Assembly: GCA_009746045.1 (NCBI GenBank)
Contig: RPFO01001826.1
Span: 1 to 50,966 of the forward strand
Length of the DNA stretch: 50,966 nucleotides
Direction of reading: 5' to 3'
Source: Mesostigma viride
Lineage: Eukaryota; Streptophyta; Mesostigmatophyceae; Mesostigmatales; Mesostigmataceae
This document shows positions 30,133 to 39,835 of this stretch, in pieces (positions within the stretch are counted from its first letter, which is position 1; every line of letters starts with the position of its first letter). Both the position numbers and the translations under genes were made by a program. The notes under the pieces were generated by a model, which ran no database searches, had not been told where the DNA came from, and was given only the letters and a program-made list of their open reading frames with translations.

Positions 30133-33100
30133 ACTGCCAGGTGTGGGGCCGTCCCTGTTGCCGTGGGGCGGTGTGGCCGGAACTCTACCCCTGGGGGCCA
30201 GCCAGCAACCAAGTTTGCGCCCAACTCTCCCCATGGTCCCTGCAGGGGGCGCGCCCATGGGGCTTCGGCAGCCCCAGCCGGCCAGTTCTGTGTCGCTGGC
30301 TAACCTCAAGCTTGCGGGGTTTGTGCCGCTGCAGTGCCAGGCCCGTGCGGAGACCCCTGCGATCGCCGCGGTGACCGCGGATGGCACCGTCCCGCAGCCC
30401 GTGGGCGTCTCGCTAGCAGGGAACGGCATGGGCGCAGCCGTGAGCGCGGGGGCAGGCATGGCCGGCCATGCGGGGGGTGGCGGGGGCATGCAACCGGGCG
30501 TGGGAGTGGGCGGTGGCGCAATCACCGTGGGGGGGGGCACTGATCCGGTTGGCGGCGCAGGCATGGGCGCTGGTTCAAGTATGGTCATGGAGCCTCACGC
30601 GGGGTCAGGCGGTCAGCCGGGCGCGGGCGCAGGCATGGTGCAAGGCCAGCCGGTGTTGCAGCCAGCAGGTGGGATGGGGGGGGCGGGGCCATAGGGCTTG
30701 CAGGGCAGGGCCTCCCACAGCAGGTTGTGATGCACCCGCAGGGCATCATGCACCCCCAGGGTGTGATCCACCTGCAAGGAATTGCGCAGCCACAGTCGGT
30801 GATTCCCCCCCAGGCAACGGGGCATGCCCAGCCCGCCGCGCAACCGCAGGTGACACCCCATCCACTGCCGATGCCTCTTTTACAGTCTGCGGGGGAAGGT
30901 GTCGGCGGTGTCATTGGCGCCACTACCTCCCTACCACAGCCCGCCACATCCTCTTCCACCTCTGCGTGGAATCAGGCCATCGCGGAGAGCACGGGGAGCA
31001 TGCCGCAGGGGGGCCTGCCCTTGGGGGGCCAGGGGCAAGGGGCGGGGCTGCCACTCCTTCCGGGGACCCACCACGGCGGGGCCCAGCTGCAAGTGGTCCC
31101 TCAGCCGACACTCGCTGGTGGTCTTGCCCAGGTGGTGGCATCGGGGCTGACGCTGCCCGTGTTCTCCGCGCAGTCGCACGGGCTTGCCGCGCAGGCGCAG
31201 GCAGGATGGCAGCCGCAGCAGCAACAGCAACAGCTGCCGCAGCAACAGCAACAGCTGCCGCAGCAACAGCAACAGCTGCCGCAGCAACAGCAACAGCTGC
31301 CGCAGCAACAACAGCAGCAGCCGCAGCCATTGCCAGTGGCCACAAGCACCAGTAATGCCTGGTTGCCTGGCCAGGGACACGGGCAGCCGTTGCAGGCACT
31401 CGGTTCAACTTTGGGGGCGCCATCGGCCGGCGGTGATTCCCAGAGCACCCACCAGGGTGGTTGGTTGTCGGGTGCACCCATGGCAGCACCTGTGCAGTTG
31501 GGGGCTGCTGGCCTGCCCGCAGGCCATTCCACCGCCATGCATGCTGGCATGGGGGCCTTTGGCCCCGCAGCCACGCTCCCGCAGGGCAACGCGGGCGCGT
31601 TCCCCGGCACGACAGCTGGCACGCGTCACCTGCTGGCCTCATCAAAATCATCCTCGTCCTCCAAGTCATCTTCGGGGCCATCCAAGGTGGGTCCTGCCAA
31701 CCGGCCGTCAGCCAGCGCCTCGAAAGCCCCTTCCAAGGCAGCCACTGCGACAGGGTCAGTGCGCACGCGCGTGGCCAACCCACCAAAGGCGCCCACGGGC
31801 GGTCTGTGGGATAACCTGTTCCCGACTGCGCCCAGCACCAAGAGCCGCGGCAGCGGTGGCGGCAGCAGCAAGAAGGCCCCGGTCTCATCCACCAGCAAAT
31901 CAGCAGGCTCGTCGCCCGCTATGCCATCATTTTCGTCATCGGGGGGTGGCGACCAGGGACACCTCCTGTGGCAGCGTCCGAAGGACATGCCGTCAACTTC
32001 TGGTCGTAGGGGACCGGGCATGCCTGCCAACTTGGCTCCGTTCCTACCGGCGCAACGCACGGGCAGCGGCATGGGCGGCGGCATGGGCGGGGGCATGGTT
32101 GGGGGCATGGTTGGGGGCATGGGCGGCGGCATGGGCGGGGGCATGGGTGGGGCATGGTTGGGGGCATGGGCGGTGGCATGGTTGGCGGCATGGGCGGTGG
32201 CATGGGCGGCGGCATGGGCGGCGGCATGGGCGGCGGCATGGGCGGTGGCATGGGCGGTGGCATGGGCGGCGGCATGGGCGGGGGCATGGGCGGGGGCATG
32301 GGCGGGGGCATGGGCGGGGGCATGGGCGGGGCATGGGCGGGGGCATGGGCGGCGGCATGGGCGGGGGCATGGGCGGGGGCATGGGCGGGGGCATGGATGG
32401 GGGCAGGGGCGGCGGCATGGGCGGGGGCATGGGCGGCGGCATGGGCGGCAAGGGTTTCCGTGGAGGCATGTTCCTTACCGGTCCGCAAGGGCAAGGGTTT
32501 GGCAGCGTGCCGCACCCCGCCGGCACGTCGTTCTACGGGGGTGGCCGTGGGGGCATGGTGGGCATGGCGGAGGGTCTGGGCCGTGTGGCCCCAAAGACGG
32601 GCGGGTTCATGGGCGGCATGGGAAGGGGGAGAAGACGGGGCAGCCTGGGCGGGCCAATGCAGGGCCAGGGCCAGCCTGGGCAAGGGCCAGTTAGGGACGA
32701 GTTCTCCTATGATGACGCGGGGGGCGGTGCGGGCGTGCTCGGTGGTGGTCCACCTGGGCTGGCTGGTGGCCATCTCGGCGGTAATGTGGATGATGTCGGT
32801 GGCGGCGAGTACGGGCAGGAGTCGATGGGCGAGGCCCAGGACATTGGCGATGGCGGCGCGCCCGATCCTGCGATCCTAGGGCGCGATGATTTTCAGCATT
32901 ATGAGTCAGCGCCCGCTGGGGGCTTTGCCCAACAAGCAGGGGCGGGCAAGCCGGGTCTCGACCAGGGCGGGCACAAAAGGGGAATTGTGCGAGGTCCCGT
33001 GGCGGAGAAGTTCATGGCTGCACTGACAAAGCGCCGTGAGGCAATCCTGCAGCGCAAGGCAGCGGAGGGCACGGAAGGGCCGGCCGGTGGGAGCCGTCTA

Positions 33101-35617
33101 GGACCCTGGGCGGGTAAGGGTGCGGACGCGGTTGTGGATGGGGGCGCGGGGCCCCCTGGCGCAGATCCGGTGCATGCCGGTGATGGGGAGGACGGCGTGT
33201 GGGATGAGGATGTGGAGGACATGAGCTACCTGGGGGATGAGAAGAAGGATCAGGGTGCGGGCCAGGAGGCAGTCAAGCGACCCGAGTTCGAGTGGGAAAA
33301 GCCAAAGGTGAGCATTTGGTTATGTGAGTGTGAGGAGAGGGGTGAGTGCCCTGGATTTTCGAGTTTGAGAGCTGGAAGTTTGAAGAGCTTGGATCTCTGA
33401 GTTTGCGAGCTTGGATATGTGACATCTTGGGAGGATCTGGGTGCGTCCTGTAATGACTGGGCACCGCGGCTTCTGCCTTCCTGTGGCTCATGGAGATGTT
33501 TGGCCTGGATGTGTTTAGGAGAGATGCTGGAAGGAGTGTTTGCAAGTCGCAGAACAAGCAGAGGAAGCCTAGGATTAAACGGCCGGATTGCAGATTTGTC
33601 CCGTTTGTATATCTAGGGGATGAGCGTGTTGGTTAGTCGTTACTGTGATAAGAAGGAATCTTTTGATGTTTTCGTAGGCAGCACGCTGCAGTTATCTGCA
33701 GGGCCCCGTCCTGCTTGTGGTGGCATTCGTTCTTCTCGTCCCCCTGTTCTATGTTGCCGGGGTCATACCTGCACGTCTCGCGCTGTCATTGGCTGCCTTT
33801 CCACCCTCTCCTGCTTGTGTCAACCTGCGTTAAGTCAGCACATTTTGTTCGCACGAGCTGATGTATCCTCATGCCATATTTATCCCCACCCTTAGCACGG
33901 AAGACACCATTTCCTCTGGCGTCCGACACTCATACCGCTTGCCATCCTCCTTGTCCATTTCATGCTGCCCGTCAACATGGATATTTCCCTCCATGTGTCT
34001 CACCCCTTGTCACCTATCCATGATATCCGCGCGGCGTGCCGAACGATTCTCCGTCAACGGCAAGCTCAAGCTCTGTGCCCCATGCCACGTGACGCCATTC
34101 CTGTTGTGTGGCATGGCATGACTTAAACCGCCTAACTCATCGTTGACATACCTGCGGCTTGGCCTCTGACTGTATGGCATTCATCGCAGCCGACGCCCAC
34201 GCCCAAGCCAGAGGTTGCGGGCCTGGCAACGATCGGCAATGCGGCCCCCGGCGCCACCAAGAACCCCGCGCCCGTGCCCAAGGCCGCCTCCTCGCCGACA
34301 CCCAAGAACCCCGCGCCCGTGCCCAAGGCCGCCTCCTCGCCGACACCCAAGAACCCCGCGCCCGTGCCCAAGGCCGCCTCCTCGCCGACACCCACGTCAT
34401 CGGATGCGGCCGTGCTCCGCGCGGCCGCGCTTGCGGGAGTCGACGATGCGTTCAAGCTGGACGCGGACATCCTCGGGCTCCAGGATCTCATCCAGAAAGC
34501 GACGGTGATGGTCAAGACGCTCAATGACGCGACCGAGCTGCTGCGGTCCATCACCAGCGACGGGTCGCGCGAGGCCGACGTGGACAAGGTCGCGTCGCTC
34601 ACAAAGCAGCAGGCCGAGCTGCTCGCGCGCGTGGGCATTTCGCGTGGGGTGCTCGACCACATCCTGGACGAGGAGCTCGGGGAGGCCAAGCTGGGGCTCT
34701 CCCCCGAGAAGCGCCACGCGATCCACTGGGCGGAGCTGCAGAAAGCCAAGGAGTCATCGGCGGCGCTCATGCGCGAGGTGGCGGCGCTGACGGGCAAGAT
34801 TGTGGACGAGCACCGGGAGAGCGACCCAGCCCACAAGCGGCCCGCGGCGATGTCCTTCATCCCGCCCGTGAACAGCGTCTCGCTCACGCAGGCTGTGCTG
34901 GCCCTGCTGCTTGCGCGCCAGCGGTCGTGCAGTGGGCTCGGCGTCGTGTGCGGCATCCACGGGCAGAAGGTCGGGCTGACCATGTCGGATGGGTCCCTGG
35001 GCAGCTGCGCGATCGTGGGCGCTGGGTCCGCGCTCATGTCCCGCAGCTACGGCCCCGAGATCAACATGCACGACAGTGTGTTCCGCTATTCCAGCCTCCC
35101 CGTGCAGGGCTATGAGGAGATGGTCGGGACTAAGGTCACATCCATATTCACTGTCCCGCGCGTGACGACCGACGGGAACATCGAGCTCGAGTTGAACACG
35201 GGTTTGGATGTCGACCCGCTCTTTTTCTTCATCCTCGATGGCCCCCGGCACAACGGGCGGCTCTTCCAGGACAAGGTCCTGCACGGCCATCTGCTCGGGC
35301 GCGACGAGGAGCAGTCCAGGTACGTCATGGCGGCGGGCGTCGGCGAGGGCCCCCCCGCGACGGAATTGTACCGGGTGTTGGGATTACCGGCGCAGCGGTC
35401 GGTCCCGTCGGTATGGCTCGAGCTGCTCATGTCGCTCCTGCCGTCCAACCTGTGCACGTCGATCGACGTGTATGGCTTCTCGACCACGGGCGTGGCAAAC
35501 TATTACTTGGACGGTTTTGGCCACAAGAATGGGTACGAGGGCGGCCCGGTCGTTGAGCTGGAGCGGTTTGTGTTCCGCGTCGCCATGGCCAACGGGCTGC
35601 TGTGCATGAAGGATTAA
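27277..35617 (+). CDS. Giant type II membrane protein with C-terminal GT29 (sialyltransferase-like) domain
   Basis: Three exons: 27277-27580, 29061-33307 and 34190-35617. Intron 1 (donor GTACGT, acceptor CCCACAG) is phase 1 and intron 2 (donor GTGAGC, acceptor ATCGCAG) is phase 0, and the frames join exactly. Exon 1 gives a 70-residue tail and one hydrophobic helix at about residues 71-90, then Arg/Lys: a Golgi type II anchor. Exon 2 gives a stem of about 1,400 residues with poly-Asp, Pro-Gly-Gly-Ala, poly-Gln, QLPQQQQ and Gly-Met-Gly-Gly repeats. Exon 3 holds three 15-residue repeats, then GT29. Sialylmotif L (35002-35140) reads SCAIVGAGSAL...YGPEINMHDSVFRYSSLP...VGTKVT; DVYGF (about 35467-35480) marks the motif S region; HKNGYE (35522-35539) fits motif VS (H-x4-E). 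The two Asn of motif L that normally contact CMP are Ala and Ser, so activity is doubtful. Three one-base shortfalls in G-rich runs (30675-30690, about 32146, about 32328) shift the frame; they sum to one codon. Total about 1,990 residues. Confidence 0.75.
29219..29304 (+). repeat. Coding (GAT)n run: poly-Asp
   Basis: About 27 uninterrupted GAT codons followed by GAC codons, within exon 2 of the GT29 gene. It makes a strongly acidic block right after the membrane-proximal segment. Confidence 0.95.
29622..29702 (+). repeat. 15-bp coding repeat (Gly-Gly-Ala-Pro-Pro)
   Basis: The unit CAGGGGGTGCCCCGC repeats about five times in frame, giving a collagen-like Gly-Gly-Ala-Pro-Pro segment of the stem region. 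Confidence 0.9.
29744..30140 (+). repeat. Coding CAG/CAA run: poly-Gln tract
   Basis: About 130 codons, nearly all Gln (CAG with CAA interruptions), with scattered Leu and Arg. The longest pure block is near 30052-30130. It is part of exon 2 of the GT29 gene. Frames on the other strand give only poly-Leu, poly-Ala or poly-Cys shadows. Confidence 0.95.
31212..31330 (+). repeat. 21-bp coding repeat (Gln-Leu-Pro-Gln4)
   Basis: The unit CAGCTGCCGCAGCAACAGCAA repeated about five times in frame 1 of exon 2. It confirms that the reading frame here differs by one base from that upstream of 30675. Confidence 0.88.
32068..32452 (+). repeat. 12-bp coding repeat (Gly-Met-Gly-Gly)
   Basis: About 32 units of GGCATGGGCGGC/GGG. 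Two units are 11 bp instead of 12 (about 32141-32151 and 32321-32331), and each moves the Gly-Met-Gly-Gly frame by one base. The frame therefore runs 1, then 0, then 2. Confidence 0.93.
34259..34393 (+). repeat. Three 45-bp coding repeats
   Basis: Three in-frame identical units encode KNPAPVPKAASSPTP. They lie at the start of exon 3 between the stem and the GT29 domain, a Pro/Lys-rich linker. Confidence 0.93.
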
Positions 35618-35740
35618 AGAGGGGTCCATTATGCGAGTGTTTGTGGGAGCTCTGTGCAAGAAGGGTTGAGGAGGAGGAGGCCATATTGCCCACATTTGTA
35701 GGGGCTTTGTTGGGCTGCCGTGCACGAAAGATTAAGGAGT
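35593..35740 (+). repeat. Degenerate triplication of the gene end
   Basis: The last codons and stop of the GT29 gene (GGGCTGCTGTGCATGAAGGA) recur as diverged copies near 35645 and 35708 with related downstream bases. This looks like an old local tandem duplication of the 3' end, now in the 3' UTR. Confidence 0.45.
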
Positions 35741-35744
35741 GGGC

Positions 35745-37130
35745 CGTTCCACCCACGGTGGTGGGGCGATAATGGATCTCTCTCTGTGGCACGCATCCAT
35801 GATCCGCTCCGAGTCTAGCGCTTTACCATTTTAGAAGTAATAGTGGATCTAGCACTTAATGCTGATTCAGCACCTAGATGGATTCCTTAGATGTATAATT
35901 ACCAACCGTGGATAACGATAGCTGCCATGCACCAGAACGGACGGAGGAGAGGGGTGGCGCCAGCCTGGGGTTACGGAGGGGTTATCGCCTGTGCCTATTG
36001 CCCCCTTAGCAGGATGCAGCATGGGAGGTTGTATTGGAACCACCGTTGCAGCAGCAGCATCAATCAGTAATTTGGGAATGATTCCATCGCAAGCTGGGGA
36101 CAGCTGTGCTGCTGCCCCTCATGGTACACATGTGGTGTGTTGAACTCCGTTGGGAGCACAGGAGGTGGCTCCACTCTGAGGCCAAGTGGAGTGGAGCTGT
36201 GCGACATAACCGGTCCTCCCTTGAATACGGGTGACATTGGCATAGCCTAGCCTAGTGCATACGCATTGCGCTATTCCTTGGTGCAGGGTTCCTGCACGCC
36301 AAGGAGCCGATAGCTTGTCCATGACGGCAGGGTTTCTGACATGCAGTAGAAAGGTATTAGGGCTGGGGAATGTGAAAGACCTGTGGGGTAGCCCTGGGAC
36401 TTGTCGCTGCTGTCTCTCCGGCACATGCCCTCTGAACTTAGTCGCTTGGGTTTCTGGTGATGCAGACCATTTGAAGGGCCATGGGCTTGTAGGAACATGG
36501 TGACAAGTGGAGGTGTGGTCAAAGCATCACATAGGCGTATGCATGCCTGTGTGGCTTATAGGTGCCAAGCCACTGGCTTATGTGAGGGTAGTCTTCGTGA
36601 CATTTGGCAAACCGTCGATGGTTGCACTGTCTTCTTGTAAAAAACAGTTATTTTAGGGATCCCTTAATGATAACTGGCAGGGTGTATTGACATGCCTGCT
36701 TGAATCATCCACCACAACTTCCTGGGATCCCGGGGGTGAAGTACGATTTGACTTGGCAAATGCACGCTGCGAGGCGCATGCATCCTATCGTACTTACTGT
36801 AGACTAATGATCAATCAAAGTTTTGTTTTTATCAATATTTCAAGCGATCAGTAAAACAATCAATATATCTTGTCACTACAAATTGAGGGGAGGGGACACC
36901 CCTAAAGGGCACTTTTCTGGAAACCATACCTATGCTTGGGGGAATACAGCAGCAGTAGTGTAGAATAGATAGACCGTGGCCATGTACATGTAAGCCTCCT
37001 ACAGGCTCTATACCAGCTGATTCACGAGTATTATTTAGCCATGTACATGTGCGCCTATGATGTGCCACACCCCAGATGATGCCTAGCTTTATTTAGTTAT
37101 GCTGTGCATGCCCATGCAGAGAGCCGCTGA
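35745..37130. other. No gene recognised
   Basis: 3' flank of the GT29 gene and intergenic DNA. No ORF over 103 codons, and none with motif or splice support. Confidence 0.5.
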
Positions 37131-37135
37131 GATGC

Positions 37136-37350
37136 CATGCCCTAGCTCTTGTATATAGCCATGATGATCTTCCCCCACATGACAGGCTCCCCCTTAGCTG
37201 GGCATAGTGTGAACATCATGAGGGTCACCGCCTTCTGCTGCCGTCGCAACCACCTCCAGCGGCCTGGCAACACAGTTTTCGCACGATGCTGTACAAGAAC
37301 AAGGGGTCGCCTGCCGACCCCGGCAACTACAGAGGGGTGTGCATTCAAAC
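37136..37350 (+). mobile_element. Retroelement fragment with RT start motif
   Basis: 37136-37224 repeats the element at 11697-11790 (about 90% by eye). At about 37287-37345 the frame MLYKNKGSPADPGNYRGVCI matches the same region of the LINE ORF2 at 10018. So this is a patchwork fragment of the LINE family seen at 8921-11659 and its tail-sharing partner. Confidence 0.6.
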
Positions 37351-37359
37351 GTGCTCCCC

Positions 37360-37920
37360 TCAAGGGGCGTCCCCAACATCTACTGCTCCAACCTAGGGCC
37401 ATTGCTGGTACTTTTGACGTCATGAAAGCAGCGTTTTGGACTAGTGGAATATGATGTTACAGCATAAAAAGTCCATTTTATCATGAATGAACATGGCCAA
37501 CAACCCCAAGTGCCCCTAAATTTCTCAATATTTGTAGAGAAATGCTACTTCTCATAATTAAAACCTGCACAAATGCACAATTTGGGGCATGCATGTGAAA
37601 GTTTGAAGTACAAATTCACAATGAGGTTTTACATTTTTCAATTATTAATGGTATCTCATTCTTCAATCAATCAATTTGCAATCGTCCAAACAATTTATTC
37701 ATTTCATACATGTCCGAATATGTTGAAAGAACACATGCAAGTGCTCAATCAGCGTGGACCCCCTTGGACGCGCCCCACCATATATACATTCAGACACGTC
37801 ACCCCAACTACTAAACTGCCCAAAGTCACGGTCACTGAACCAACTACTATGTACATCTGCATTTCTCCACGTTACGGTGGGCAATTACGTGCAAAACGCG
37901 ATTTCGTGCAAAGTCCTCGC
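37360..37920. other. No gene recognised
   Basis: AT-rich DNA downstream of the minus-strand cluster; probably 3' flank or 3' UTR of the 37924-45145 gene. Confidence 0.5.
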
Positions 37921-37923
37921 CCA

Positions 37924-39791
37924 TCATCGCTTGCCAGATCGATATGAAGGAATGTTGTCCCAGCTGGCGCCTTCCTTCAGGAGAGTAACATGTTCTCTAG
38001 CGAACTTCAGAGGGAAACGAAACTTTTGCTCGCACTCATTACTCCAACCGAGGTCGTGCCCTTCATCAAACCATCTGATCACCACCTTCTCCCTCTCTTT
38101 GCCCAGGAGGGTGCCAAAGAGCGGAAAATCTTCCTTCTTGGGGTACTTGTGCTCCCAGTTTATGCACACCTCGTCTACCCATTTCGAACTCCAACCTCCG
38201 CGACTCAGTTTCGCGCCATCCATAAAGCGCATCCGGACGTCCGGCCGAACGTCCCTGATTCGGTTTTCGGCCGTCGCATCTCTGCCCTGACCACCACCCT
38301 TCTGCGGCTGTGCAGGTTCGTCGGCACCCTCCGTCTCCTGCCCCGCCCCTCGCCTGCCCCCTCCCCGACGTTTTGCCTTCTGCCCCTGCGCAGCCGCCGC
38401 CTCTGCCATCAACTCTTCGTACGTTTTTTCTGGCTGACCGCACGGTAAGGCTGGTGCGTGGGCTGGTGCGTTGGGTGGGAGGGAGGCCCCTCCCGCCCAC
38501 GGTTGTGCAACTGGTTCGCCGACCGCGGCCTGGCCAACAACACGGCAGGCCTCTCCGGACACAGTCCCAGACGCGGATCCACGGGGAAACCGAACTGGAG
38601 TTTCTTCTTCGCCTTTCCCTGCACGTAAGCAGATGCCAATTAACATGCATACGGAAGGGTCGTGTGAGAAATCAATGAAGCCATGGACTGATGCAAAAAA
38701 ACTTATGTAGAAATATATTAAGGTACTTATAAAACTCGTTTATTGAAAATGAAATTTACCGGCCGAATGTACCGTTGGAGCGTGGAAGGGCATCCTTCGA
38801 CTTCGTCGATCGAAGATATCCGTCAATGCGGTCAACGGTGCGGTCGATGTCCCTGGCGGCGCCTCAACATCGACCACCTCAGTCGGGCGCATCAATCCGG
38901 CAAACGCCGGCCCTCCACCTGAGACTGTCGGCGGACCCTCCACGTTACGAGCCTCCAATACCCTCTTCTGCAGTGGGGTGCTCGCAACAAAATCCGTGTC
39001 AGCCGACGGCTCCGGATCGTCATCCTCATTCAGCAGTATCGTGTTCGGGCATTGCTCCATCCCCGTCGAGCGGGGGGGCAAAGTCATCACAACCGTCCTT
39101 CCTGACGACGGTACGGGATCGTCACCCAGACCCAAAGAAACCGAGGCGAGGGCGGGGTCCCCTCAACCGGGGGTCCCCATGAATCCTGACGAGGCCTCAT
39201 TCCCACCTGTTGGACACGACCGCCTCCCGTAAATCGGGAACGCCCGCCGGCGCTACCAGTAACAGGCCGCGAGCCTGCTTCCTGCTGGCGATCCCCCTCC
39301 TCATCACAGATACGCCCGCCGGCGTTTCCAGTAACAGGCCGCGAGCCTCCTTCCTGCTGGCGATCCCCCTCCTCATCACAGATACGCCCGCCGGCGTTTC
39401 CAGTAACAGGCCGCGAGCCTCCCTCCCGCTGGCGATCCCCCTCCTCATCACAGATACGCCCGCCGGCGTTTCCAACGACAGGCCTCGAGTCTCCTTCACC
39501 AGCACGCTGGCGCTTACCTCCCCCCTTTTGTCTTCATCCCCCCCCATTGTCTCCTCCCGCGAGCCTCCATCATCCCGACTGCGCTTTTTCCCTCCCCTTC
39601 CATCTCCTCCCCCGTCCCTCTCCCCCCTCCCCCTCCTCCCTCCTCCCCATCCCCATCCCCTTTCTCCCCCTCCGCCTGCCCCCCACCCACCCCGGGCGGG
39701 TGCCCCTCAGCAATATCCTCCTCCCCCTCTTCCTCCTCCCGCTCTTCCTCCTCCCCCTCTTCCTCCTCGAACCCCTCTTCCTTCTCCGAGC

Positions 39792-39835
<44 letters not shown>

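Noticed and set aside
29097-30588. 375- and 414-codon minus-strand ORFs (poly-Ala, poly-Cys)
   Set aside because: They are antisense shadows of the poly-Gln coding repeat.
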